50,087 nucleotides of DNA, taken from the NCBI RefSeq assembly GCF_000698145.1, contig NZ_BAXB01000025.1, forward strand, positions 1-50,087, read 5' to 3'. The notes under the pieces are model-generated. The model had not been told where the DNA came from. It did no database searches and saw nothing but the letters and a program-made list of their open reading frames with translations. Each line of letters opens with the position of its first letter. Positions within the stretch are counted from its first letter, which is position 1. Position numbers and translations under genes: made by a program. The DNA comes from Geomicrobium sp. JCM 19039 (GTDB taxonomy: Bacteria; Bacillota; Bacilli; Bacillales; Marinococcaceae). Shown here piece after piece: positions 26,434 to 35,172 of this stretch.

Positions 26434-27453
26434 CTACTCTTCTTCGAGCTTCATATCTCCTGGCTTGATGAGTTTCATTTTGCGCATTAACTCGGAAAGG
26501 AGCAGTGCCACGAGGGCAGGCAATGTGATGTGGAACAGCAAGATGAGCATGAGCACTTCGAAGGTGAACCCCATCGATGTGAAGGTCATAATTTGGCCGA
26601 CAAACCCGCTCGTCCCCATACCTGCGCCTTCGGCGTTATTGATCATGCCGAATTGAACGATGGCAACAGGGGCGATTAAGATCCCTGCTAACATCGGCGG
26701 AATGAGGATCCACGGGTTTTTGACGATGTTAGGCACTTGCAGCATCGAGGTTCCGACGCCCATGGATACGAGGCCACTGAGTTTGTTTTCGCGATAGCTA
26801 CTCACGGCAAATCCAATCATTTGCGCGCAACAGCCGATCGTTGCCGCCCCTGCGGCAAGGCCGTCCAAATCAATCATGATGGCGATGGCGGCACTGGAAA
26901 TGGGGGCGGTGAGGGCGAGCCCCATGAGGGCAGCAATAATCATGCTCATAAATAACGGTTCTTGTTCTGTTGCCCAGTTTACAACCGCACCGAACTCACG
27001 CATGGCACTATCGATCGGGGGACCGATGAGGGCGGCAACGGTATAACCAATGGCAATCGTCACAAATGGGGTGAGCAGGATATCAAATTTCGTCTCTTTG
27101 GATACGAGCTTTCCGAACTCGATTGCGATGAGTGATGCGACAAATGCCCCGGCAGGTCCACCGAGCTCAACCCCTGCTGCCCCGCATACAACTGCGGAGA
27201 ACATGACGAGCGGAGGGGCGCCGAGGCCGTAGGCAACGGCGGCACCGATGGCAGGTCCTAATAAGCTCATGGCGAGCTGACCCATATCTTCGAGAAAACC
27301 GATCTCCAACTGTTCTCCGACGGTACTAATAATTAGACCGATAAGTAGCGTAGAAAACAGACCGAGCGTCATGTAACTGAAGGCGGTAATGATGTATGTA
27401 CGCCACGATATTCGAATTCCTTTTCTCTTTAAAAACGCTCGCATGCTCTGCAT
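26434..27453 (-). CDS. PTS EIIC-like membrane transporter (PTS_EIIC_2 type)
   Basis: The 339-residue protein has about ten hydrophobic segments. It begins LKRKGIRISWRTYIITAFSYMTLGLF and contains GAPPLVMFSAVVCGAAG, LTPFVTIAIGYTVAALIGPPI, APISSAAIAIMI and GTSMLQVPNIVKNPWILIPP, the features of the stand-alone EIIC_2 family. No EIIA or EIIB domain or gene is present, so phosphotransfer coupling is doubtful. The frame begins at ATG 27453 just after GAGGAG; a second ATG at 27444 gives the more usual family start M-R-A-F-L-K-R-K-G. It is a single-gene unit convergent with the NERD gene. Confidence 0.8.
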   Translation of the reverse strand: MQSMRAFLKRKGIRISWRTYIITAFSYMTLGLFSTLLIGLIISTVGEQLEIGFLEDMGQLAMSLLGPAIGAAVAYGLGAPPLVMFSAVVCGAAGVELGGPAGAFVASLIAIEFGKLVSKETKFDILLTPFVTIAIGYTVAALIGPPIDSAMREFGAVVNWATEQEPLFMSMIIAALMGLALTAPISSAAIAIMIDLDGLAAGAATIGCCAQMIGFAVSSYRENKLSGLVSMGVGTSMLQVPNIVKNPWILIPPMLAGILIAPVAIVQFGMINNAEGAGMGTSGFVGQIMTFTSMGFTFEVLMLILLFHITLPALVALLLSELMRKMKLIKPGDMKLEEE

Positions 27454-27724
27454 CTACTCCTCAACCATTTGATGTATTACATATTAGGACGCGTGTAGAC
27501 GTATTGCAACACGCGCAAAAAACCAATTACAGAAATTCCGACAAATTATGCAAATCATCAGCTTCAATGAGCATGATTGCCAATACTCGTGTGTTTGTTC
27601 ACTTATTTCTAGAAATCATCGGAATTCTCAACGAAATCGTCTCCGAGTCGATTTGTACAATCTAGTATAGCATGATAACTTTTATAAAGACTTTAGACGC
27701 AAAACAACAGGAGGATAACGACGG

Positions 27725-28614
27725 ATGAAGAAATTCGCAATCATGTGTGCAGCAGCAAGCACAGCGATGGTACTTACCGCTTGTGGAGACACCGATGAAG
27801 ATAGTGAAGAATCGTCTGCAAGTATTGGCGAGCAAGTCGAATACGAGATTATTGGCATAGACCCTGGTTCAGTGATGATGGACACAACCGAGGAAGCACT
27901 TGATCATTATGGGTTGGATGAGTGGACGTTAACGAGTAGTTCGGAAGGCGCAATGGTCGCTGCTCTGGATTCTGCATATCAAGACGAAGAGCCGATCATT
28001 ATTACGGCTTGGCAACCACACTGGAAATTTAATGCTTACGACCTTAAGTTCCTTGAAGACCCAGAGGAAGTCGTAACAGTTGAAAACGATGTACATACGC
28101 TTGTGCGTAACGGATTAGAGGAAGATCTTCCCTACGTTCATCAGTTTTTAGATCAATTCCAATTTGAATTGGACGAACAACAAGAAGTAATGGAAATGAT
28201 GGACGTTGATGAGATGGCTGCGGAAGATGCGGCACGCACTTGGCTTGAAGACCACCCTGAACGTGTAGAAGAATGGACTGATGGTGTTGGCGAAGGTGAC
28301 GGTGAAGAAGTTCGATTCGTACTTGAGGCTTGGTCAGACGCACAAGCAGCGACGAATATGGCCGCTGTAATGCTTGAAGACCTCGCTACACACCACACTT
28401 GAACGAAGTTGCAGTCAACATGATGTACGGCGGTCTTGCCACTGACTCAGCGGATGCGCTACTTGCCGCTTGGTACCCAAACCAAACACCGCTTTTCGAA
28501 GAGTTTGACGGCGATTTTGAAGACCTCGGCCCGAACTCGGTCGGAGCTGTGACAGGTGTTGCAGTGCCAACGTATATGGATATTGACTCTTTTGAAGAAC
28601 TGCAAGACGAATAA
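27725..28614 (+). pseudogene. Glycine betaine-type ABC binding lipoprotein (OpuAC-like), frameshifted
   Basis: ATG 27725 follows AGGAGG and encodes MKKFAIMCAAASTAMVLTAC, with lipobox L-T-A-C. The ITAWQPHWKFNAYDLKFLEDP segment precedes AQAATNMAAVMLEDL, the two-lobe order of OpuAC rather than ProX, which is circularly permuted. The frame breaks at 28385: CTCGCTACACACC needs GG to read LGYTPHLNEVAVNMMYGG. The second part ends with VGAVTGVAVPTYMDIDSFEEL at 28614. Total length would be 296 residues. It binds compatible solutes such as glycine betaine. No OpuAA/OpuAB genes are adjacent, so it is an orphan. Confidence 0.82.
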
Positions 28615-28631
28615 CAGATGGTTCATTGAGT

Positions 28632-28660
28632 AGGGGTGGTGACAAACCGCCTCCCTTTTG
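28632..28660 (+). terminator. Terminator of the OpuAC-like gene
   Basis: AGGGGTGGT and ACCGCCTCCCT pair imperfectly around a GACAA loop and are followed by TTTTGTTT, 17 bases past the stop. Confidence 0.6.
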
Positions 28661-28787
28661 TTTCTCAAGTTTTGCGTAAACGTCTGAAAGAGTGTGCCAT
28701 CTCCCTTTATAAGCCAAGTTGTCTTGCCCGAAAAACAGCGAAAGTAGCACCACAGCATCGTCTATGGAATGATTTTCGCTGTTTGTC

Positions 28788-28832
28788 TGTATAGGATGAA
28801 CTTAAGATTTTCTTGATTTGCACTGTTGGATG
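28788..28832 (+). repeat. Repeat R3, copy 1
   Basis: TATAGGATGAACTTAAGATTTTCTTGATTTGCAC-like sequence recurs at 29610-29645 with a few substitutions and one indel. Both lie in the gene-free stretch 28615-30366. Confidence 0.65.
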
Positions 28833-28864
28833 TTGGGTTGGAGGGGGAGCGCGGTGCTATTTTA

Positions 28865-28980
28865 CGCAGTTTGTTCCAACTGGGGCACAGATTCAATGCC
28901 CAAAAACGAGTAATCTGTCGGCCTGAGCGCGGCCGAAGCCAAATCGAACTCGGTTCGGCGCGGCTCGCGCCGACGTCTTG
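28865..28980 (+). repeat. Dispersed repeat R2, copy A
   Basis: Shares CGCAGTTTGT..CCAACTGG, GCGCAGATTCAATGCCC-like and GAGCGCGGCCGAAGCC blocks with copy B (29147-29260) and, inverted, with copy C (49996-50087). It contains an 8-bp hairpin TCGGCGCG-GCT-CGCGCCGA at 28955-28973. There is no coding content; the open frames over it are antisense or repeat-derived. Confidence 0.8.
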
Positions 28981-29091
28981 CTAGGTTTTTGGTTTGAAAT
29001 GCAAAGGATGGTTCTCTGAACCCATTGCCGCAGGGGATGGCGACACATGCAGGCAAGATGAACGACCGTTCTGCGCTCAAGTTCCTCCCAT

Positions 29092-29151
29092 CTGCGCGCA
29101 AGTTTGCGCTTTTCTCTGATTTTAGCGCCGATTTCTCCAAACTTGCGCGCA
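29092..29151. repeat. 14-bp perfect inverted repeat inside the intergenic array
   Basis: TGCGCGCAAGTTTG (29092-29105) and CAAACTTGCGCGCA (29138-29151) are exact reverse complements separated by 32 bases. The right arm overlaps the start of R2 copy B. Confidence 0.75.
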
Positions 29152-29260
29152 GTTTGTCCCAACTGGCGCGCAGATTCAATGCCCATTACTGAGCAACCTG
29201 TCAGCCTGAGCGCGGCCGAAGCCAAATTGGATTCGGTTCGGCGTGGCTCGCGCCGACAGC
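29147..29260 (+). repeat. Dispersed repeat R2, copy B
   Basis: Second copy of the element at 28865-28980, with many identical blocks. Its hairpin is TCGGCGTG-GCT-CGCGCCGA (29238-29256), in which one C is changed to T but a G-U pair keeps the stem. Confidence 0.8.
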
Positions 29261-29482
29261 TTGTTGCTACTTCGGGGCCGGGATGTACACGTGACCCCGT
29301 AATCTGTTACCGAGTTTACTCATTCTGTTCCCTAGTTTATGAGAATAGACCGCTTTTCCTGCGATTTCCCCCAACTTGAGAACAGTTCGGTCGCAACTCG
29401 AGCACAGTTTTCACTTTACCAAGCTTACCATTGGTTCTTGATGAAATTTCTTTCGTTCAACTTATATAGATCACTACTTTAA

Positions 29483-29538
29483 CGATCTAGATCGCGCACT
29501 ATCAAGCGCTTTGGCCCTAAAATCTTCGATCTAGATCG
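29483..29538. repeat. Pair of CGATCTAGATCG palindromes
   Basis: The 12-base palindrome CGATCTAGATCG occurs at 29483-29494 and 29527-29538. A related TGATCTAGATCG is at 49951-49962, where it is again beside a CCCTAAAATCTTC block, so palindrome and block travel together. Confidence 0.7.
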
Positions 29539-29609
29539 TTTTCACTCCTGACGCCCGCGCTCGTCTCAACCAGCAGGCGTTTTTAGGAAATATTAGGAGT
29601 CTATTGCTC

Positions 29610-29645
29610 TATATAGGATGAATTTAGCATTTTCCTGATTGCACA
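29610..29645 (+). repeat. Repeat R3, copy 2
   Basis: Matches 28788-28832 (TATAGGATGAA, then TTTTCCTGATTGCAC). It directly precedes R1 copy 2. Confidence 0.65.
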
Positions 29646-29649
29646 GTTT

Positions 29650-29800
29650 GTTGTTGCTTTTCACTACAGGCGGATGGTTGCACTCCAGAGCACAAGGGCG
29701 ACATCGGTGGCGAACCCCTGCCACCGTGTCTACTATGTAGTCCAGACTACAAGCGCGGTGGCCAAAAGACGTCCACCGTGTTTTCTTGGCACTCTAGAGC
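29650..29800 (+). repeat. Dispersed intergenic repeat R1, copy 2
   Basis: Matches the reverse complement of 1-131 (TTGTTGCTTTTCACTACAGG, ACATCGGTGGCGAA, GCCACCGTG, AGTCCAGACTACAAG). It is extended here by another GGTGGC...GTCCACCGTG unit. The remainder, 29800-30320, contains only short echoes of the repeats (a TTCTTTCGTTCAACTTATAT block at 29447 and 30207) and no gene that I can support. Confidence 0.75.
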
Positions 29801-30322
29801 ATAACGACGAAACGGTTCACGTTTCTGCCTACTGGTCATGGTATGGAAAGAAGCCGAAATGCCCCATATATTCATTTAAGTGACAATTGAGAAAGAAAAA
29901 TCATCATTTCAAACGTGGATGCGCACATAAACGGAGTCAACGGTCACAAATCGAGATATATGTGATCGTTGACGGCCGAAAGTGCACGGTTTAAAGGCTG
30001 GATTGTCACATAAGTGCCAGGTCATCACACGATTGCGTCAGGTAGTGACCATCGGTCACATCTTTTTACCATTCAGCAAACGTGTTCCGTGTTTCCAACA
30101 ACCCTTGCAGTAACGAACAACGATCGACATCGAAGTGAGATGCACTTCACCAGACAATCGGTAGGCGTTTGCCTGTAAAGACCGATTTCGGTCATCGGAT
30201 TCAGTGAAGTTCTTTCGTTCAACTTATATCGTTACTTTCATGAAAATCACACCATAGAAGCTGAAAATAGGCTTAAATGAGGGAAAACCTGCCCGCCCGA
30301 CGACGCCTCACGAGAAACGTAT

Positions 30323-30356
30323 CCAGGCGCAAGGGTCACTTGGCCCTTGCGCCTGG
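30323..30356 (-). terminator. 13-bp GC-rich hairpin, probable terminator
   Basis: CCAGGCGCAAGGG and CCCTTGCGCCTGG pair perfectly with an 8-base loop, 11 bases past the stop of the small gene at 30367. The minus-strand T tract is poor (ATACGTTTC), so efficiency is uncertain. Confidence 0.55.
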
Positions 30357-30366
30357 ACGTGTGTGG

Positions 30367-30537
30367 CTACCCAAAAAAGCTGGTAATGAACATGCCGACG
30401 ATCGGTCCGATGATCGTAAAGCCTAGAATCACTGCACCAATAGCCAAAACGGGGGACAACCCTTTTTTCTTACGTTCTTCTGCAAGGTCTTGTCGTAGCC
30501 CGCGAATTTCTTCGAGTATTTCTTCTTCTTTGTCCAA
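30367..30537 (-). CDS. Small single-pass membrane protein (56 residues)
   Basis: TTG 30537 lies 5 bases after GGAGGGTG and opens a 56-codon frame. It encodes an acidic/basic helix (LDKEEEILEEIRGLRQDLAE) followed by a hydrophobic segment VLAIGAVILGFTIIGPIVG. The gene begins 2 bases after the stop of the methyltransferase gene, so it is probably the third gene of that operon. The amphipathic helix could be a coiled coil. I do not recognise a family. The good ribosome binding site and coding-like composition support it. Confidence 0.65.
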   Translation of the reverse strand: MDKEEEILEEIRGLRQDLAEERKKKGLSPVLAIGAVILGFTIIGPIVGMFITSFFG

Positions 30538-30539
30538 CG

Positions 30540-31349
30540 TTACACCCTCCCTTTTTGCCCGATATAAAGGAGATGAGACGAACTGCCAAGCATGTAAGGG
30601 TTCGTTGCTTCTTTAATGAGCCACTCTGTCACTTCTCGATCTTCTTTCCGTGCTCGCCAATACGCCCACTGCTCTTCGGTCATCATTGTCCCTACATTTG
30701 AACCGATCAATTCTTTCGTTTCGAACCCGAAAGATTCCATAAACGGAACAATGTTTTCAATGTCATAATAGTACGCCCCTGTAAACCGCCCGCTTTCAGC
30801 ATGGTTGAACACACCGGTTTCATTAAATGACTTGATGGCCTCGAATTCATCATGTGGTGGCCATTTATGCGGGGCGGTAAGCGCATTTAATACGTGCCGT
30901 GTTCTCGGCATAAATGCCACGAAAATCACCCCTCCGATACGGGTCACACGAGCGAATTCTTGAACCGCTAACCGCCGATCGGCTTCTTCTTGCAAATGAT
31001 AGAGAGGCCCAAGCATGAGCGCTGCATCAAAGCTGCCATCCCGAAAGCCAGACAAATCTCTCGCATCTTTCGTATAAAACCCGTCCATCGACGCATGTAC
31101 ACCTGCGTCCTTTGCGTGTTGCTCGGCTTGTACGACCAACCCGGGCGTCAAGTCCGTCACCGTCACAGTGTAACCACTGCCCGCAAGTGCGATTGCATAC
31201 TTCCCAGGTCCAGCGCCATTATCCAAAATCGTTCCGGATTTCGGCAAGTGCTTTCTCATATAGTGAAGATTCACTTGAAACTCTACGGGTTCGCGGTCCA
31301 ATCTGCCCCACTCGTCAAACTGTTCATAGTAAGACCGGATTTCCCTCAT
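30540..31349 (-). CDS. Class I SAM-dependent methyltransferase
   Basis: From ATG 31349, which overlaps the GNAT stop as ATGA, the 269-residue protein begins MREIRSYYEQFDEWGRLDRE. Motif I is ILDNGAGPGKYAIALA (near residue 42), motif II VTVTDLTPGLV, and motif IV SFDAALMLGPLYHL, as in Methyltransf_11/UbiE-like enzymes. The substrate is unknown; such standalone enzymes often modify small molecules. It is the middle gene of a three-gene minus-strand operon. Confidence 0.88.
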   Translation of the reverse strand: MREIRSYYEQFDEWGRLDREPVEFQVNLHYMRKHLPKSGTILDNGAGPGKYAIALAGSGYTVTVTDLTPGLVVQAEQHAKDAGVHASMDGFYTKDARDLSGFRDGSFDAALMLGPLYHLQEEADRRLAVQEFARVTRIGGVIFVAFMPRTRHVLNALTAPHKWPPHDEFEAIKSFNETGVFNHAESGRFTGAYYYDIENIVPFMESFGFETKELIGSNVGTMMTEEQWAYWRARKEDREVTEWLIKEATNPYMLGSSSHLLYIGQKGRV

Positions 31350-31882
31350 GGAAGCTGCTCCCATTCTTCTCGTAAAATCCCCATACGAATGGAGTCATAG
31401 TAGTGATTATTATAAAACCGAACGTTCCGAATCCGCGCCTCCATCTTCATGCCAAGCTTCTCGGCAACACGAACCATACGCTCATTCCCAGACCAAGTCG
31501 TCAGACCGACACGGACGAGCGGGAGCGTCGAAAAGAGGTGATCCATCCAGAGACGTAGCGCCTTTGAACCACTGCCCCCACCCCACCACTCTGGATCGTA
31601 AATGCCAATGCCCATTTCCAACCAATTCTTCATCTCGTCCTCATAATAGTACGTGACCGTGCCAATGACAATGCCATTTGCCTCAATGACCCAACCGTCA
31701 TCGGAATTGACCCACTCGTCTCGCTTTTCCAAAAATCTATCAAGAGGCATTGTACGATGCGTGAAGTACGGTGCGTCCCACTTTTTCCATTCAGGGTTCT
31801 CCTCGCGATACAACAACTCCCATAGCCGTTCCATATCTTCATCACGAACCGGCCGAATCGTAATCTCTCCATCGGTGTACAT
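31346..31882 (-). CDS. GNAT acetyltransferase (RimJ/RimL-like)
   Basis: ATG 31882 lies 7 bases after AAGGAGTGG; the frame is open 8 codons further but without a signal. The 178-residue product starts MYTDGEITIRPVRDEDME and has the RimJ-like elements IGTVTYYYEDEM, EMGIGIYDPEWWGGGSGSKAL (acetyl-CoA loop) and RVGLTTWSGNERMVRVAEKLGM. It would acetylate an amino group of an unknown substrate. It heads the operon with the methyltransferase. Confidence 0.85.
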   Translation of the reverse strand: MYTDGEITIRPVRDEDMERLWELLYREENPEWKKWDAPYFTHRTMPLDRFLEKRDEWVNSDDGWVIEANGIVIGTVTYYYEDEMKNWLEMGIGIYDPEWWGGGSGSKALRLWMDHLFSTLPLVRVGLTTWSGNERMVRVAEKLGMKMEARIRNVRFYNNHYYDSIRMGILREEWEQLP

Positions 31883-31967
31883 TGAAATACCACTCCTTTT
31901 TATCAAATGATATCATTAATCTTTGAAAAATTGGGGAATAGGGACGATACATAGCAGGAGGTGGACA

Positions 31968-32207
31968 GTGTTGAAACTTATGAGTTATGGGTATTGGAGA
32001 AAGGGCCAAGTTCGGGCGATCTTTGATCGATTTCCTGACTCGACGGTGACGTTTCGACCGATTGCCTCATTTTATTTTGTGTATATGATTGATTGGTCAG
32101 AGCGCGATTTGTATGTAACACGTGAAGACCTTGCGCAAATGGAGACGCTCATGAATGACGAGTTAGGACTAGGTGACGCCTACCGAAAACGTAAACGTTT
32201 CTATTAA
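31968..32207 (+). CDS. Small conserved-looking protein of unknown function (79 residues)
   Basis: AGGAGGTGG at 31956-31964 selects GTG 31968 or TTG 31971 rather than the first codon of the open frame. The protein (MSYGYWRKGQVRAIFDRFP..., ending AYRKRKRFY) is mixed and soluble, with no signal or membrane segment. I do not recognise a family. The good ribosome binding site is the main support. It precedes the TauE-like gene by 54 bases on the same strand. Confidence 0.55.
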   Translation: MLKLMSYGYWRKGQVRAIFDRFPDSTVTFRPIASFYFVYMIDWSERDLYVTREDLAQMETLMNDELGLGDAYRKRKRFY

Positions 32208-32261
32208 AGTAGAAAAAGTCATGATAGGCTTATGTAGACTGAACGTTGGGAGGCCTTTTCA

Positions 32262-32987
32262 ATGACGCTCATCTTTTTTATCTGTTTAATCTTTGTGGCG
32301 TCGGTGTTGCAAACGAGCACAGGGTTTGGGTTTTCCATCATGGCTATGCCTCTACTTCTGCTCATCTTCCCCCCACAAGAAGCGATTCAAATTAATATCA
32401 TCTTAACGATCTTCATTTCTCTATTTCTTATCGGCAAGATTCGCGAGTCGTTGCATGCGCCTTTGTTAAAACGAATCATTATCGGTAGCGTTCTCGGCGC
32501 GCCGCTTGGCTTCCTCTTATTTGTCACCGTGAACATTGACCTGTTTAAACTGGGCATTAGTGTCGTGTTGTTGTTGCTCACCGTATTACTCATCACACGT
32601 GTATCCATTCGTCCCACAAAAAATAGAGATTATATCATTGGCGGATTTTCTGGATTGTTTACGACGAGCATCGGAATGTCGGGTCCCCCGATGTTACTTT
32701 ATTTTACTGGCGGTGACGCTGAGAAGAATCGGGTCCGGTCAACAACGATTGCGTTCTCGCTTTTCATCAATACGTTTAGCCTCATTGCCCACGTGTCACT
32801 CTTAGGAACGAACCGCATCGTTTGGGAAACGATCCTCTATTCCATTCCAGTTGTACTGATCGGCATCTTTGCCGGGCAAAAACTGTTTGATTGGCTTGAC
32901 CAAAAAACATTCAAACGAATCTTATACGTGATACTCGGCGGAACCGGTCTATACTTACTCATTGAAAGCATTGTCACGATGATTTGA
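32262..32987 (+). CDS. TauE/SafE-family sulfite/anion exporter
   Basis: The 241-residue membrane protein has about eight hydrophobic segments. It contains LQTSTGFGFSIMAMPLLLLIFPP near the N-terminus and GGFSGLFTTSIGMSGPPMLLYF in the second half, the two internally related TauE/SafE motifs. Family members move sulfonates, sulfite or related anions. ATG 32262 is preceded by GGGAGG. It converges with the NUDIX gene, with 7 bases between the stops. Confidence 0.85.
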   Translation: MTLIFFICLIFVASVLQTSTGFGFSIMAMPLLLLIFPPQEAIQINIILTIFISLFLIGKIRESLHAPLLKRIIIGSVLGAPLGFLLFVTVNIDLFKLGISVVLLLLTVLLITRVSIRPTKNRDYIIGGFSGLFTTSIGMSGPPMLLYFTGGDAEKNRVRSTTIAFSLFINTFSLIAHVSLLGTNRIVWETILYSIPVVLIGIFAGQKLFDWLDQKTFKRILYVILGGTGLYLLIESIVTMI

Positions 32988-32994
32988 TGAAACC

Positions 32995-33453
32995 TCATTC
33001 GCTCCTCGTAACAATATGCAGTTGTTTTCGAGGGGCCTGTTGGACAAAATGCTTCTCAATAAACTCGAGCACCTGATCATTGCCCGGCATTGTCGCCTGC
33101 TCTTTTGCCGCTTCAATCGTTAACCACCGGTATTCGCTATGTTCATCATTTAAAACAATGGGTGTTGCCTCTTTCACAAGTCCGACAAATACCGGGGCAA
33201 TATAAATTTCATTTTGCTCCGGTGAATAGAACTGATCAAATGTATTGGACGTGTACAGAGAAACGTCTGTAACCCCCGTTTCCTCTTCAATTTCACGAAG
33301 AGCCGCTTCCCACGCCCGCTCTCCTTCCTCTATACCTCCACCAATGTAGCACCACGCGCCTTGAAGGGGTGCGTCGTTTCTTTTTAATAGCAATACGTGG
33401 TTGTTCTTTAGCAGCACAGCTGCGATTCCTGAACTGTTGATCGGCACATTCAC
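32995..33453 (-). CDS. NUDIX hydrolase
   Basis: The 152-residue protein contains a complete Nudix box G-x5-E-x7-R-E-I-x-E-E-x-G-V at residues 39-61 (GGIEEGERAWEAALREIEEE). The Glu residues bind the metal that hydrolyses nucleoside diphosphate-linked substrates. The preceding LLKRNDAPLQGAWCYIGG matches MutT-type enzymes. Substrate is unknown. It appears monocistronic. Confidence 0.9.
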   Translation of the reverse strand: MNVPINSSGIAAVLLKNNHVLLLKRNDAPLQGAWCYIGGGIEEGERAWEAALREIEEETGVTDVSLYTSNTFDQFYSPEQNEIYIAPVFVGLVKEATPIVLNDEHSEYRWLTIEAAKEQATMPGNDQVLEFIEKHFVQQAPRKQLHIVTRSE

Positions 33454-33544
33454 GATGCTTTCAATCCTTTCTAAAGCTTTGCTCCATTCAGCAAATTTTC
33501 CATCGGCCTATGACGTTACCCTTCGACCTTCTGCTTATAATAGA

Positions 33545-33795
33545 AGTCTGCACATAGCCGTAGCGTTTCTTCCTAAGAAATGCCATCATTCACACAGAGG
33601 CTTGTTCGAGTGGCATTGCCTCAAACCCGTACGCCCCTTCTTCTCCTGCTACTTGAATGATTTCCACTTCAATTCGTGAATGGATATACCCAATAACGTT
33701 ATATCAAGAGTAGCCTCCGCATCAGCTTTTCACTTCCCCTGTCATTCATCTCGCATCTGTTCGTCATTCTTATTGAAGAAATCAAACAAACCCAT
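33545..33795 (-). pseudogene. Possible decayed small gene after the DUF402 gene
   Basis: ATG 33795, 6 bases after AAGGGGG at the end of the DUF402 gene, encodes MGLFDFFNKNDEQMRDE and then TGA. Downstream, another frame reads HSRIEVEIIQVAGEEGAYGFE, then AMPLEQASV, TGA and MMAFLRKKRYGYVQTS. These segments look like coding sequence split by stops and at least one shift. I cannot name the family. The rest of the gap 33454-33544 shows nothing. Confidence 0.35.
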
Positions 33796-34294
33796 TGTCT
33801 TCCCCCTTGGCCATATTTTTTAGCATCTGTTCAGATGTTCGAATAACAGCAGGAACAAGTGTGGGCAGTTCGGTTAATACACGATTTAGCGCATGCTGGA
33901 CACGCCCGCCCTCGAAAACATTCATTGCTACAGGAAGCTCCTCCTCATCAAGCACAGCCAACCTGCCAGCCGGACAAACCGCAACATCAATAATGCGATC
34001 TTCATACAAGACATAGGATTCAGTAATTTCAGTTTGACCGACAATGTTGATGTAGGTGCCGATAAGGCGGTTTCTTGTATCTCGAAATACATACACGTTG
34101 TACGGACGGTCGGTCCAATAAAAAGCACACGTACACCCACCTTTAGGAACGGTAAGTGTGAACGGATCCGACTGTATACGAAAAGGCTTCTCGATGTGAT
34201 GGTACAATACTGCTTCTCGTTCAGGTCGCAACAAAAGCGGCACACACGTGTACTCTTCAATCACACCATCGTACCGCTCTTTTCTCTCAATCAT
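33782..34294 (-). CDS. DUF402-domain protein
   Basis: The 170-residue protein matches the DUF402 (FomD-like) layout: RPYNVYVFRDTRNRLIGTYINI, then EDRIIDVAVCPAGRLAVLDEEELP, where acidic residues form a divalent metal site. Relatives are nucleotide or small-molecule phosphohydrolases. Its ATG overlaps the stop of the upstream GyrI-like gene (ATGA), so the two are co-translated. The substrate is unknown. Confidence 0.75.
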   Translation of the reverse strand: MIERKERYDGVIEEYTCVPLLLRPEREAVLYHHIEKPFRIQSDPFTLTVPKGGCTCAFYWTDRPYNVYVFRDTRNRLIGTYINIVGQTEITESYVLYEDRIIDVAVCPAGRLAVLDEEELPVAMNVFEGGRVQHALNRVLTELPTLVPAVIRTSEQMLKNMAKGEDNGFV

Positions 34295-34782
34295 CGAAGC
34301 ACTATCTTGTAATTCTTATTGATGATGGGTATGCGAATCTCAAACCGCTCGGCATCTGTTTCATACTTCTCATGCTTAATCGGCAATGCATCATAATACG
34401 GTTGATCATCGCTTGTATACGGCACATACTCACTAAATTCAAGCCATTCGTTCACCTGCATATACGTGGCTTCAATGGACCCACCTTCATGGGCGGTTAC
34501 GAGATAGGTCATTTCTGGTATAACGAACTCTACAAATCCTGGAGGTACCTCTTGTTCTTCACTCACATGAAACACTGAATAGTATACGAATCCGTCCGGT
34601 CGCGTATGGTAAGAGAGCCCGTATCTCACGTGTGGCTCTTTAATGTCCACAAGCTCCTTCTTTCTTTGTATGGACTGCTCGATAAGCGTGGGAATTTCTT
34701 CAATGCTTGTGAACAAGACGTCCAGTTTAAGGCCGATAACCCGATAGGCTGGTATGTTTTGAACGCGGAAAATCGATCTCAC
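34291..34782 (-). CDS. GyrI-like effector-binding domain protein
   Basis: The 163-residue protein resembles the SOUL/GyrI-like ligand-binding fold seen alone or behind AraC/MerR regulators: IPAYRVIGLKLDV at the start, FVYYSVFHVSEEQEVPPGF in the middle, YLVTAHEGGSI, and ALPIKHEKYETDAERFEIRIPI at the end. There is no DNA-binding domain. The reading frame begins at GTG 34782 inside AGAGGTGAG, so the true start is uncertain. It is coupled to the DUF402 gene. Confidence 0.7.
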   Translation of the reverse strand: MRSIFRVQNIPAYRVIGLKLDVLFTSIEEIPTLIEQSIQRKKELVDIKEPHVRYGLSYHTRPDGFVYYSVFHVSEEQEVPPGFVEFVIPEMTYLVTAHEGGSIEATYMQVNEWLEFSEYVPYTSDDQPYYDALPIKHEKYETDAERFEIRIPIINKNYKIVLR

Positions 34783-34865
34783 CTCTAATTATTTTACTAT
34801 TCATTATAATGAGTGTAGTCCTAGAACTCAACTTTATCCTTGGATCGTTTGCTGGGGCACGATTC

Positions 34866-35036
34866 AGGAAAAAAATCTTACCGTAGATGATTCTAAGGTA
34901 AGATTCTCTTTGTTTTTTGAAACGTTTTATTAAAAATCCTACTATAGAAACGAGAAAACGTACCATAGAATGACCAATGGTAAGATCTCAGCCGAAAACG
35001 CTAGCAAATTCAAGAAAACCTTACCATAGCGGATGA
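34866..35036. repeat. Three diverged hairpin units (TTACC-x-TAG ... GGTAAG)
   Basis: Related units lie at about 34866-34905 (CTTACCGTAG...CTAAGGTAAG), 34951-34987 (GTACCATAG...AATGGTAAG) and 35010-35036 (CCTTACCATAG). The first two fold into hairpins and each is preceded by an A-rich GA(A)AA block. They fill the 34783-35172 gap, which has no other recognisable feature. Confidence 0.6.
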
Positions 35037-35172
35037 CCCCCACACCGTTACTGTTAACGAATAACTGAATAATTGTTGATTTCATATTTAAGGACCGTAC
35101 GCTATTTTTCAGAGCCCTCAGCGTAGAAAAGTGCGGCGCCTTACAACCTCAGCCCGATCATTGAGGTGCTCC

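Noticed and set aside
26285..26656. Open frame reading K-C-T-x-S-T-x repeats
   Set aside because: It is the translation of the 21-bp tandem repeats running into the antisense of the PTS-like gene; there is no ribosome binding site.
28415..28758. Minus-strand frames opposite the OpuAC-like 3' end
   Set aside because: Mostly antisense to a recognised gene, and no family motif was seen.
28862..29225. Two overlapping minus-strand open frames of about 105-110 codons
   Set aside because: They translate the R2 repeats; composition and lack of start signals argue against genes.
29674..29883. 69-codon frame in the intergenic array
   Set aside because: It covers R1 copy 2 and has no translation signal.
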